64,000 bases of DNA from Sipunculus nudus (lineage: Eukaryota > Annelida > Sipuncula > Golfingiida > Sipunculidae): the NCBI GenBank assembly GCA_026874595.1, contig CM049319.1, positions 1,929,501 through 1,993,500 on the forward strand, read 5' to 3'. Positions 48,134 to 58,552 of this stretch are shown piece after piece. A program made the translations under genes and the position numbers. The notes beneath the pieces were generated by a model. It ran no database searches. It saw only the letters and a list, made by a program, of their open reading frames with translations, and was not told the DNA's origin. Every line of letters begins with the position of its first letter. Positions within the stretch are counted from its first letter, which is position 1.

Positions 48134-49554
48134 TGACACATTCACTCATTTATATTTACATTTTACTCATGTTACCTTTAATGAGAAATCAATTGTATGG
48201 TCACATTTCATTTGGGAGATTAAATTATGCTATATTTGCAATATGTTGAGCAGTATATGCCGATATAACATTCGTCCTGCACATATACTTTTGCAGTTCG
48301 ACTGTTTCCATATTACATGCAGGCAGTTTTAGGAAACGTTTCGGTATATTGTTAACTATCACTGACGTTTCTTGTGTAAATTGTGTCAAATGCAATGAAT
48401 ATAAAAGTTGGGATTGGTAACATTGGTGAAGGGAATGGTAATTTTGATGATTGTCCAAGAACTATGATTCAGTTAAGTAAGTCAGGATGTTATGTTGTGT
48501 GATCATTACCACAATACTGGATTAAGGTTGTGTATTATACATCTAGTTTTCTGCAAAAAATAGTATGTAAGTTTGTAGGTAAGATGTTTATCATATCTTG
48601 CCACAGAGAGATAAGAGGTGTGCCTTAAGACAATACATACCAAATACAAAGAAGACAATTCCCCGTTTACCCTAACAATATTCTGCCATGTCAGATCTCC
48701 CGTACCTTTTTCATGAAAAGCTGTTGCAGCCATTGTCCTGTTTTATGTCTACTGTATACGATCGCAGCTATGCGTTTATTGTTAGAATGTTGTGTAAAGT
48801 TATTGTGGTAAAATAAATATCGCTTCAGCTTTACAGATTGTATTCTGTTTTAGTATAATATTTGGCACAAATATATATTATATTTTGTCTGTTTGCACGT
48901 TGAGTAACTAGCGAGTAGTATATTTGTATAATGACTGGTCCACTTGTCAGTATATAGAATGTGGAGAGCCATCTGAAATATGGCAGAGTGCAGTATGCTC
49001 CCAATATAACCTTTCTTTGAACTTCTATAATTTCTCCTGCAATTTTCTTTTCCCTGTTTGTATTCAGAAATAAATGATTTATTTTCTATATTTATCCCTG
49101 AAAAATACAATTTTGTGGAACACTCATTTGTTTTAATTGTCATTATTGGTTACCTGGAGAGCAAACTGACAAAAATTATATATAAAAAGCAATATTAAAG
49201 TAAAAGTGCCGTAACAAACTTTACACCGTCCCTGATTTCGCCGCCGTCATAAATATATGGAAATATAACTAGTTTGATATTTTAAATCACGTATTTCAGT
49301 CTGTGGCTAGAATCCACTGTCCTTCTGCTAAATTTTCAAATAGCCCCGGTATTCTTGCAGTTGTTAATTTAAACAACTAAAAATAAGGAAATACTACTTT
49401 TTTTCTGACACTCGCTATATATTGTAACACGAATTCCTTATCTGTATGTTGGCTCAGCCCTTGCAACCATTGGTATAGTTTTCCTTTATTAAATCCATGT
49501 AATTTTAGATAAAATAGAAATTGTCATTCTATGGAATGCATGCCTCTGCCATGT

Positions 49555-49583
49555 GTATGTGTGTGTGTGTGGGGGGGGGGGGG
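49555..49583. repeat. (TG)n plus poly-G compound tract
   Basis: Alternating TG running directly into a run of about 14 guanines. Confidence 0.85.
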
Positions 49584-50152
49584 TCCCTTTTGTGGGACCT
49601 GGACATATTCCCAGGTTCATTCGTTCATAAATATCAGTAAATATGCGATTATTCCTTGATGAGAATGTCGACATTCCTCAATCCGAATCGATTCTTCATT
49701 GGCCTATATCCAAAATTCCCAGGAATTTTCATGAGTTTCATGAACATACACACAAGCATACACACAAGCACTCACGCACGCACATGAAAGGGGATGAACG
49801 CATACACTCCAGGCGGAGCCAATAATTACCATCAGATGTCACTGATAACGATAAATTTGCTTGAAGTTGATATTGAAATGAGCCTTCTCTTGCCAATGTT
49901 GAAATGAGACTAACGTAAATGCGTAATATTATCATCATATTGTCACATGCGCATTCGTCAGCTTCAGTACAGCTCCTCAGGCCAACAATTTTACAGTCGA
50001 TATCCTATTAATTTACAAATAATAAATTGTTATATATTATTACAAATGATTAAATTTTTCTTTTATGCCAAGCTTAGCTGTATGAATGTAAACATTTCCC
50101 TAATCACAGACCTATGATAAAAAAATTCATTTATTTAACTTAGGCCCCTTAA

Positions 50153-50612
50153 AGGTACTCACTCACCTACCTTTTGTACAAAAATTAATGTGATTTTTGG
50201 CTTCCTCTGTGTATATATTTATAATCTAAGGTTGATTTTGGTTGTGAAAAGTTCTTATAACGGCTTCATTAGAGTTGTATGAACTTGTTTAACAACAACA
50301 TGTTTGTAAACACAGCAATGTTGACAAACATGAAAAGAATATGTAACCTAAGGTGGCAGGTTGCAAAGGTAGAGAGGTCATTTGTTTCAAAAGCTCCATT
50401 TGCAAAGCTCCGGCTTATCTGACTTGCTGCCAGCTGCCCTTGTTGAATCTGTTTTGATTATTTTGGCGGACTCCACAGATAATGAACACGTTGATATAAA
50501 CAAAAACAAACAGCCTGTATACCGTGATATCATCGTTTACTGGCGTTTTTTTTTATAAAAGCTCCAAGAGATAACATTTAGTTATCAAGGTCAGATAGGT
50601 GAATGGGTCCCT
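50153..50612. mobile_element. TTAA-flanked MITE, 460 bp
   Basis: TTAA at 50149-50152 and 50613-50616. Terminal inverted repeats AGGTACTCACTCACCTA and AGGGACCCATTCACCTA (right end reverse-complemented) match at about 15 of the first 19 positions. No coding frame. The ends resemble those of the MITE at 6500-6996, so the two probably use the same transposase source. Confidence 0.7.
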
Positions 50613-51315
50613 TTAAAGCCTTTCGGCTAGTTTTTTTTCTCCCCTATACAAACATGGCAATTCGTCAAAAGACTCGTTCACGCGTTGAATAAACACACGC
50701 ACACCTGATCATGCCATTAAACCTGCCAAAACATGTACAGTATCGTGTTTGAATCGCGTCATACCCGGCCTGGTTCCTAGACACACGCTCCCCCTGATAA
50801 ACATAATTTATGCGCGGGTCATGTGCCTTGCTTATCCATGACAACGAAGCCTGATCCTTGAAGACCAAGGCCTAGGAAGCGCGTGCTGCTCTTAACGCTC
50901 TTAACAGCTTCACAAATTGTTACTGCTGCTCTTTAGCTGACTGGAGCTGCTTGACAGGTCCACGGTATGTTCTACTTACAATGAGAAAAAGCACCCCGTG
51001 CACAAAACATGCAGACACTTTCGCTTTCCTTGTTCAAAACAGCTGATTGGACCGTAATATTATTTCTTAATGTGTCGTGTAGAAGAAACACAGGCCTGCT
51101 AGGTGCCCTCCTGCTGACACGTCTATTAAAACTTCTTAGCATCACCAACAGGTATTCTATGAGAGCGTGTCGGCTGATCAGCTGGTGTCTGTTTATATAT
51201 CATGATATTGTGTGCCAGTAGAACAGTTAATCCAATTTCTGTGTATATGACAGAACCAGTCAGTACATTCCAGACGGTTTGGTGGTTGTCAAACATGTAT
51301 TATAACAGAGAGAAT

Positions 51316-51396
51316 AACATAATGGCCTACTTATATACATATAACATAAAGGCCTACTGATATACATATAACATAAAGGCCTACTGATATACATAT
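51316..51396. repeat. 27-bp tandem repeat, 3 copies
   Basis: AACATAAAGGCCTACTGATA-type units start at 51316, 51343 and 51370. Confidence 0.9.
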
Positions 51397-51639
51397 TATA
51401 ATATGTTTGCGGTACATTTTCTAAAAAATCCAGTAAAAGGGTTACCCGCTCATGTCATATTTGACGCTGCAGGAATATAACAGTTAACAGCTACACATCT
51501 ACAGAGTCGTCTCCGATGTGCCCGATCTGACATCGGCTTGACTTCGATGACATAAAAAAATGGAGGATATCAGAGAGACTGAGTCATATTTGAACATGTT
51601 AAAAAATAAGTAGAATATATGTCACATCGGGACACATTG

Positions 51640-51861
51640 CAGGGGCGGATCCAGGATTATGGAATGGGTAGGGTCACACCGCCCAGGAAGACTGAAAAAC
51701 AAAACAAAAAAAGGTCCTCTGGTCCGGGAAAGAGGGTCCGGGTTGTAATATTTGGTTTAAAACCCTGAAAAAAGGTTGTTTCGGCTCCAAAGGTTTTTTT
51801 TTTTGGGGGGGGGGGCGGCAGGACCCCCTTGACCCCACCACCCCTCCCGGATCCGCCACTG
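51640..51861. mobile_element. Short element with CGGATCC inverted ends
   Basis: Ends CAGGGGCGGATCC and, reverse-complemented, CAGTGGCGGATCCGGG. CATTG flanks both sides (51635-51639 and 51862-51866). The interior contains AAAAAAGGTCC, a poly-T/poly-G run and GGACCCCC blocks shared with 63283-63422. A CAG(T/G)GGCGGATC terminus is a recurrent design among short animal DNA transposons; no transposase is present. Confidence 0.55.
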
Positions 51862-52984
51862 CATTGATGTATATCATGGTTGCCTCGGAACAACATCGGG
51901 ATAACACCGGGCAGATATCGCGAGAGTACAATTGGACACGTGTTAACATCGGCGACGTGAAAGAAAAATTTCAATTAACGACAAAGTAATATCAAAACGT
52001 TTATATTACAATATCATATCTAATTAAAGTGACAATTTAATTTTATGGTTTCCTAGCAGACCAATTGTGGACATGCTGCTTTTGTAATTTTTCCAATAAA
52101 AAAATTATGCGATACATTTATTATGTCACATTTGAGAATTTGTTTGAAGCAAAGTTACAAATTTATTGCATTCCTATTTTGTTCAAAGGGAAAATATTTT
52201 ATATATTTTTATATTTTTGTTTATGCCATAAAGTAAAATATGATATTGATATTCATTGTATTTAAATAACGATAAATATACTCTGTATTTGAATATGACG
52301 TCCTTTATGCGGCCAATGGGAGTGATATCACTTAAAGGAGAAAGCCAAGGAGCATGTATTTCGAGTTAAAATACAGCGTAACCTGCAGATATCATTGTCA
52401 CTTCGGATATATTATGGGCATGTACCGGTTATATTCCATAAATTATATTTGTTTTCGGTAATGATATCCCGGTATATGGGTTGGCGATAAGTAAATCCAG
52501 GTTCAAAGTAGCTCTGTACAGGACAGTTGGTCTGGTGGAGGCGACCGTTCATGTTTAATGCGACGATATACAGTCGATCACTGCAGGTCAGTTTGTATAT
52601 AAAAAAGCAAAATATGAAAACAACTAGCCTGCAAGGGAAATAAATTAAGATAAAAAAGGAATATAATACCAAATGGAGGTTATCGGGTTCGTTGATTAAT
52701 GTTCTACCAGACAAAAGAAACAACTGGATCATGTACATTGAAATAATAGCAAGCAATCCAAAATTAAATGTTCTTCATCAAACGACTGAACCTGTTGAAC
52801 CGGATTAAAGCTTTAATTATATTTTTTTCGAAAACACCGAAAAATAAGCATATACAGTTGTTTATTTAATGCTTATGCTGCTACGTGTAAACCTGACAGA
52901 TGACAATCTCCTCTTCTGTAAATGCTCATGTATATGCTAATTGTATGCTATCCCTCTCTTTTTTCAGGAATTTATTCATGCAGG

Positions 52985-54451
52985 ATGGCTGAGGCAGCTT
53001 CCCAAAACACAGCACCGCCCTCTGGTGGTCGACGACTTGGGGTTCATGAGATTATGTACCACAACATTGAGAAGCAATATGGCGGAAGCATTTATATACA
53101 TATCGCTGTTATTGAATCATCTGCGTCTTTACCAGAAGAAGCAGTTAAAGAAGCGTGGGGTATTCTGTCGCGGAAACAGGAAGCTCTTCAGATGAGAATC
53201 GTTGAAGGTGAAAAGGGACCCTTGGATGTTAGCTTTCACCCAATGGAAACCCCCGAGAAAATTCCCTTCAGGGTCATCAAATTGGAAGCAACTGATTCCT
53301 GGATTTCTGTGTGTAATCCTAAAAATCAGGCTAAGCTTGTTGAGAGGAATGGACCTTTATGGGAGGTCCTGTATGCTCCACTTTACGAAAACACTAGTTC
53401 GAACCACACATCGTCCCAGTGCATCATGGTGTTCCGGATACACCACGCCATTGCAGATGCTAAGTGCGCTTTTGATGTTATCTACCGGCAATACCTTCCA
53501 ATCCTCTCTGCCATCGTCAACAAGGGAGAGCCTGAAACTGTCGTGCCGTTTATCCCACTTTGCAAATCTTCAGATGAACTGTTTTTCTCAGAGAAAGTTC
53601 GCTCATCCGCAACACCATGGTACCTGAGAGCCGGTGTCAGTGCTTTTCGTTGGTATAACCGCAGATTTCAATCCGAAACCCTGAAGCTGGTATTTCCCGA
53701 TGAAGCATGTGATGCAGCCCAAGCAAATATTGGGTTAATACCGGTGGTGTTTGATAAAGAACTCAGTAGTTCCGTCCTGAAATCAGCAAAAACACACGGC
53801 GTCACGGTACACAGTGTCTTACTGACCTCAGTAGGTATCGCTATGTGCCGCACTGCTAAGGAAGCAGGCATTAAATTGCCAAACAAGCTTAAACAAATGT
53901 GGCCAGTGGACACGCGCAAGTTTGTCCCGTTGGATACACCACATCCACTTGCATCTATCACAACAACAGGTGTCAGTGAATGTAAAAGAAAAGAAGACTT
54001 CCCGCAAGAAGAGTTCTGGAAACAAAGCAAGACGTTTTATAAAAGTATAAAGAAACAGCTTCCAGAATACAAGAATCCACTATACCTTAAAGTCATGAAG
54101 CACTTTCTGGGTGCTTCAGAAGGCAATCCCGCAGAAGTCATGGCAGAAGTCGGGTTTTCTGCAATAATCAACATTCTCAGTAACCTTGGCAACTGTGACG
54201 TAGGTCCGGAGCCATCAATGACCGACGGTCCAACAGACATCAAGCTGGTGGAACATTATTTTACAGTTTCAGTCCCTCCAAATGGAGAAATGGATCTTAT
54301 TCCTTTCTTTCACACCGTTTCCACGTTTAGGGGCCAAATAATGTGGTTGGCTGCCTTTACTGGACATGTCTCCAAGAAATTTGGCGAAGTCTTAATGAGG
54401 AATTTAAAGATGATTTTGGAAACACATTGTGCACTCAATGGTGAAACATGA
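52985..54451 (+). CDS. CAT-fold (condensation/alcohol acetyltransferase-like) acyltransferase, copy 1
   Basis: 488 residues in one exon, starting at MAEAASQ. The frame is open further upstream, but an acceptor (CTTTTTTCAG, ending 52967) puts that part in an intron. Landmarks are an N-terminal RRLG/SIYIH region, HHAIADAK at residues 153-160 matching the HHxxxD catalytic motif of the chloramphenicol-acetyltransferase/condensation-domain superfamily, THGVTVHSVLL (~270-280), which resembles the condensation-domain 'gvTvn' helix, and ILSNLG (~397-402). In this superfamily the second His acts as general base in acyl transfer from a CoA or carrier thioester to an alcohol or amine. The usual Gly after Asp is Ala here. 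No signal peptide or membrane span is visible, so it is probably cytosolic. Substrate is unknown. AATAAA lies at 54824-54829. Confidence 0.78.
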   Translation: MAEAASQNTAPPSGGRRLGVHEIMYHNIEKQYGGSIYIHIAVIESSASLPEEAVKEAWGILSRKQEALQMRIVEGEKGPLDVSFHPMETPEKIPFRVIKLEATDSWISVCNPKNQAKLVERNGPLWEVLYAPLYENTSSNHTSSQCIMVFRIHHAIADAKCAFDVIYRQYLPILSAIVNKGEPETVVPFIPLCKSSDELFFSEKVRSSATPWYLRAGVSAFRWYNRRFQSETLKLVFPDEACDAAQANIGLIPVVFDKELSSSVLKSAKTHGVTVHSVLLTSVGIAMCRTAKEAGIKLPNKLKQMWPVDTRKFVPLDTPHPLASITTTGVSECKRKEDFPQEEFWKQSKTFYKSIKKQLPEYKNPLYLKVMKHFLGASEGNPAEVMAEVGFSAIINILSNLGNCDVGPEPSMTDGPTDIKLVEHYFTVSVPPNGEMDLIPFFHTVSTFRGQIMWLAAFTGHVSKKFGEVLMRNLKMILETHCALNGET

Positions 54452-54823
54452 AATGTAATTTTGCCTCAACAGAACCTGTATTAAGAATAATTGGTTGATG
54501 TAGTTGATGCAGTTACTCCTATTTAATAGCTAAGCTACATTGGTCTTGTATATATAGGTATATTATTATTTAGTCAATCATGTAAAGGCATTATCTTGTG
54601 TTGTTCACCATCGGTATTTTAAACTCGGGATATATTTCTTCAGTCTGGCCTGCTATACATGCACCATCATACTGATATGAAAGACAGTTTTACATTAGAC
54701 ATATAAACTGATTCATTTTAATCATTCAAGCAGGCATACTAGATTTTAGGTTGTATGGATATGAAAGATATGCACAACTCGCAAAATGGAACCATTTGTT
54801 ATTTGTTTTTTTGCAATACCAAG

Positions 54824-54829
54824 AATAAA
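54824..54829 (+). terminator. Candidate polyadenylation signal, acyltransferase copy 1
   Basis: AATAAA about 370 bases after the stop codon. Confidence 0.35.
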
Positions 54830-55209
54830 CAGAAGACAACCTTTATACATACACTCTGAGGCTCGGGGGTGTAAGCGTGAAAAGCCATTGAAATAATAGC
54901 TCTTCCTGGTCTTTGTCTTCCTTGTCTTTCGGACCTTTTCATTCATGTAGCCTTTCTACAACCCAAGCAACAATATCAGGCGCTAGAAGGTTATTCATTC
55001 TATATTTTGCCTGCCACCCGTGAACAGTACCCTTCCACTGCCGGGTCGAGATAGCGCACCGTTGTGGTAAAGACTTTGACGGTCCTAGACTATCTAGGTA
55101 TTTTATAAAAACTTTTAATAAGCCAACAAATATTTTGTCCATATTCAGATTCACATTGTATAGGAAATTAATACGGCATCAACTGCAGAAGAGAAGGGTT
55201 TTGAGCCAG

Positions 55210-55246
<37 letters not shown>
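55210..55246. repeat. (TA)n(TG)n microsatellite
   Basis: A short TA run followed by about 26 bases of TG. Confidence 0.9.
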
Positions 55247-56976
55247 AATAACCCCGGTATCAGTGATTATTTTATTTTCATATAGTGGTTGATATACCAT
55301 ATAAAATATTCTTAATTCCAAACTTGAAGGGTTCTATTGCTTTTTGGCAAGTTTGAAAGTTCCTAATCGTTGTTTGAACTAACAAGTCATATTGACCTGG
55401 TTTTAGGTATTTTAAGAATATTCTCCCCATGAAGGAACATGATTTTCTAGATGTGTACCTGAAATGGTGCGGAACCCTGCTTTGATAATGGAACAAATTA
55501 ACGAGATCTATTTAACGTCTTTCCAACCAGACGACCAACAGGGTTTCATTGTCATTGGTCAGGCGTGTAGCTAAATTACTAAATTATAGATGACTATGTT
55601 CATGTGGTCAGAACCTTCAAACATGTTTCTGTTTTTTTTAATACATAACTAAGGTACTTTTGGCTATGTGAGAAGTCTTATTCCAAATGAAGGTTTCAGT
55701 CACGTACCCTAGTAAGCTGGGCGTCACCCGACAGAATTTGATATACCTTCCTTCTTAGATAGAATGTCGGATTGGTCAACCTTTGCAAAATTCGACATCT
55801 TCTTGTTTGCTTTTTCCCCTTATACACATTGCTAGAATTCAGAAGGGATTGTCATAGTGTTTGCGAAGAAACAGGATAAGCCCTTTTCTTTTAAGCAGCC
55901 TCACTAGTTGGTGGGTACATTGAGTGATACATTAAGCGGAGTTTGCAGAAAGGGCGGGGTATTGTATGGCAATTGCGGCAGCAGAGCGCGGTATGCGGGG
56001 ATAAAATCGTGTCAGGCATTTACTTAACCTCCGGTAAAACATGCGCGGTAAGTGGATACAGTTCTCCGCTGGGAATTCCAATTTACAGCCTCACACCGCA
56101 TGCCTTTGGCTGAGTAAATGATATATGATAACATATGTTACAAAACATCTTTTCCACTTACCGCATATCGTGCATTCTTGTGACCGGTAACCATCATCAG
56201 ATTCCCATGTTCTCTATGATCTATGCCTACAGACACGGACTAGTTGACAACCGGACGGGTCTCATCTTCCGACAATATAGTCTGTGGAGTCCATTAATTA
56301 CACAATCAGTACTCGAGTCCTAGAAACTGGCCTTTCCCATTTTGGGTATATATAATTTTATGATCGATGGCCCCGACGAGAATCATTACAATTATCATGA
56401 TTTCACCTTCAAGAATCGACTATCACCAACCTGGCTGATAATTTATTTAAATTTTTTTTAAAGATTAAACTGAATATGTGGCAGAATGTGTAAGAGTCTA
56501 TTAATATATCTGATAGCCATTTAAGTTGTATAAACCTACAGCATTTCATAAAGACTAAAATGTACCTCTGTCTCTGCTATGCAACTGCCAACACGTGTAG
56601 TTAGTTAAAAAAAACTCGTCTAAATTATAATATCGATGTTTTGTTGAAAAATTTTTCCTGTTCGCAATATAAACAGCTGTACTGAACAAACGATTATGAT
56701 TTTACCATAAAAGATCATAGGTAATGTCGCAGTGCTCTTGCATATGACTACAATTTACATACCTTTCAAACATTCTGAATTATTGAGGCAGTACCATTAA
56801 ACTTTAGTGTGACCTCTGTTATGAAAAACATATTCACGCTAAACAGCGTAAAATCTGCAAACCGGTGTATTTAGGATGCCTTTAAACCAGTACAACGAAG
56901 CATGCACGACATAAAGAAAGACATATCCAAAGTTCGGACAATGCTAGGATAACAATGAAAAGTAAGAACAAGTCCA

Positions 56977-56982
56977 TTTAAT
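56977..56982 (-). terminator. Candidate polyadenylation signal, acyltransferase copy 2
   Basis: ATTAAA on the minus strand, about 100 bases after the stop codon. A weak call. Confidence 0.25.
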
Positions 56983-57084
56983 GCTTTGACCACATATGTT
57001 CAGTTCATGATTTGTTGCTTATGTGTAAATGTCTTAAGTTCATATTTATATTAAATGCAAATATCTTTCATGCACGCGAACACT

Positions 57085-58548
57085 CTAAGGGTCCCTCTTG
57101 ACATGACAATACGTTTCCAAGACAGTCTTTAAATTGCCAATAAGAACTTCACCAAAGTTTGCAGACACGTGACCAGAGTAGGTTGTGAGCCACATGATTT
57201 GGCCCCTGAGGGTGGATACGGCATTGAAAAAGGGAATGAAATCCATCTCCCCATTCGCAGGAACAGAAACCGTAAAATAATTCTCCATCAGCTTGATGTC
57301 TATTGGTCCGTCGGTCATCTGCGGCTCTGGACCTGCGTCACAGTTACCAAGGTTACTGAGAATGCCGACTCCCGAAAATCCCAGATCTACCATTACATTT
57401 GCGAGGGGCCCCTCAGCTGTAGAGAACATGTGCTTCATGACTTTCATGAACATCGGATTCTTGTATTCCGGTAGCTGTTTCTTGATACCTTTATAAAATG
57501 ACTTGCTTTGTTTCCAAAACTCCTCTTGTGTGTACTCCTCTTTTCGTTTCCATTCACTTACACCACTTGCTGTGAAGGAACCAAGAGGTTGTGGCGTATC
57601 AAAGGGGACAAACTTCCGAACATCAGTTGGCCACATCATTTTTAACTTGCTTGGTAATTTTATGCCAGCTTCCTTTGCAGTGCGACATATAGCGATACCA
57701 TATGCCGTCAGTAACACACTGTGTACAGTGACGCCGTGTGTTTTTGCTGATTTCAGTACGGAACCGCTCAGTTCTTTATCAAATACCACTGGTATTAACG
57801 CGTTATTTTCTTGGGCCGCATCACTTGCTTCGTCCGGTAATACAAATTTCAACGTATCAGATTTAAATTTGTTGTTGTACCACCTGTAGACACTAACGCC
57901 GGCTTTCAGATACCAAGGTGCTGTGTCTGATAGAACTTTTTCTGAGAAAAAAATTTCATCTGACGATTTGCATTGTGGGATAAACGGCACGACCTTTTCT
58001 GGGTCTCCCTTGTTGACGATGGCGGAGAGAATTGGAAGATACTGTCGGTAAATGACATCAAAAGCGCACTTAGCATCTGCAATGGCGTGGTGTATCCGGA
58101 ATACCATGATGCACTGGCATGCCGCCTCGTCCGGGCTGGGGTTTTCCTCAAGTTGAGAATACAGGACTTCCCATAGAGGTCCATTCTTCTCATCAAGCTT
58201 TGTCTGCTTTTTAGGATTACACACAGAAATCCAAGAATCTTTTGTTTCCAAATTGATGACTTTAAAGGGAATTTCCTCTGTATTTTCCATCGGCTTAAAG
58301 GCCACGTCAAAAACACCATCGTCACCTTCTACGATTCGCATCTGAAGAGCTTCCTGTTTCCGATAAAGAATTCCCCAAGCTTCCTTCAAGGCATCAACTG
58401 GCAACGGCTGCGACGATTCAATGACAGCCATATGTATATAAATGCTTCCGCTGCAATCTTTGTGGAGGTGGTGGTACAAAACCTCAGAAATTCCAAGCCG
58501 TCGACCACCAGATCGCGCGGCAGTTTCAGCAGATTTGGCTTCAGCCAT
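57085..58548 (-). CDS. CAT-fold acyltransferase, copy 2 (paralogue)
   Basis: 487 residues in one exon, starting at MAEAKSA. The frame extends upstream to 58587 but an acceptor (ATTTACAG, then GAAAATGG) lies four bases before this ATG, exactly as in copy 1, so the ATG at 58548 is preferred. It aligns with copy 1 over its full length with one single-residue gap, about 72% identical by hand count. A block of 30 identical residues (~151-180) surrounds the catalytic HHAIADAK, and THGVTVHSVLL is identical. The extreme C terminus diverges most. Orientation is opposite to copy 1, the stops facing each other across 2.6 kb. Probable CoA- or thioester-dependent acyltransferase of unknown substrate; the pair probably arose by local inverted duplication. 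Confidence 0.78.
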   Translation of the reverse strand: MAEAKSAETAARSGGRRLGISEVLYHHLHKDCSGSIYIHMAVIESSQPLPVDALKEAWGILYRKQEALQMRIVEGDDGVFDVAFKPMENTEEIPFKVINLETKDSWISVCNPKKQTKLDEKNGPLWEVLYSQLEENPSPDEAACQCIMVFRIHHAIADAKCAFDVIYRQYLPILSAIVNKGDPEKVVPFIPQCKSSDEIFFSEKVLSDTAPWYLKAGVSVYRWYNNKFKSDTLKFVLPDEASDAAQENNALIPVVFDKELSGSVLKSAKTHGVTVHSVLLTAYGIAICRTAKEAGIKLPSKLKMMWPTDVRKFVPFDTPQPLGSFTASGVSEWKRKEEYTQEEFWKQSKSFYKGIKKQLPEYKNPMFMKVMKHMFSTAEGPLANVMVDLGFSGVGILSNLGNCDAGPEPQMTDGPIDIKLMENYFTVSVPANGEMDFIPFFNAVSTLRGQIMWLTTYSGHVSANFGEVLIGNLKTVLETYCHVKRDP

Positions 58549-58552
58549 TTTC

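Larger units (their letters stand above)
47661..50148. other. Intergenic, no gene seen
   Basis: AT-rich with a TA tract and a G run. Frames of 60-97 codons show no domain character. Confidence 0.45.
54452..57084. other. 3'-3' intergenic region between acyltransferase copies
   Basis: AT-rich DNA with a (TG)n tract at 55210-55246 and no supported gene. The candidate polyadenylation hexamers of both flanking genes fall here. Confidence 0.5.

Noticed and set aside
52922-52984. Upstream Met start giving a 509-residue acyltransferase
   Set aside because: A pyrimidine-rich acceptor (CTTTTTTCAG) lies between that Met and the conserved MAEA start; copy 2 has the same arrangement.
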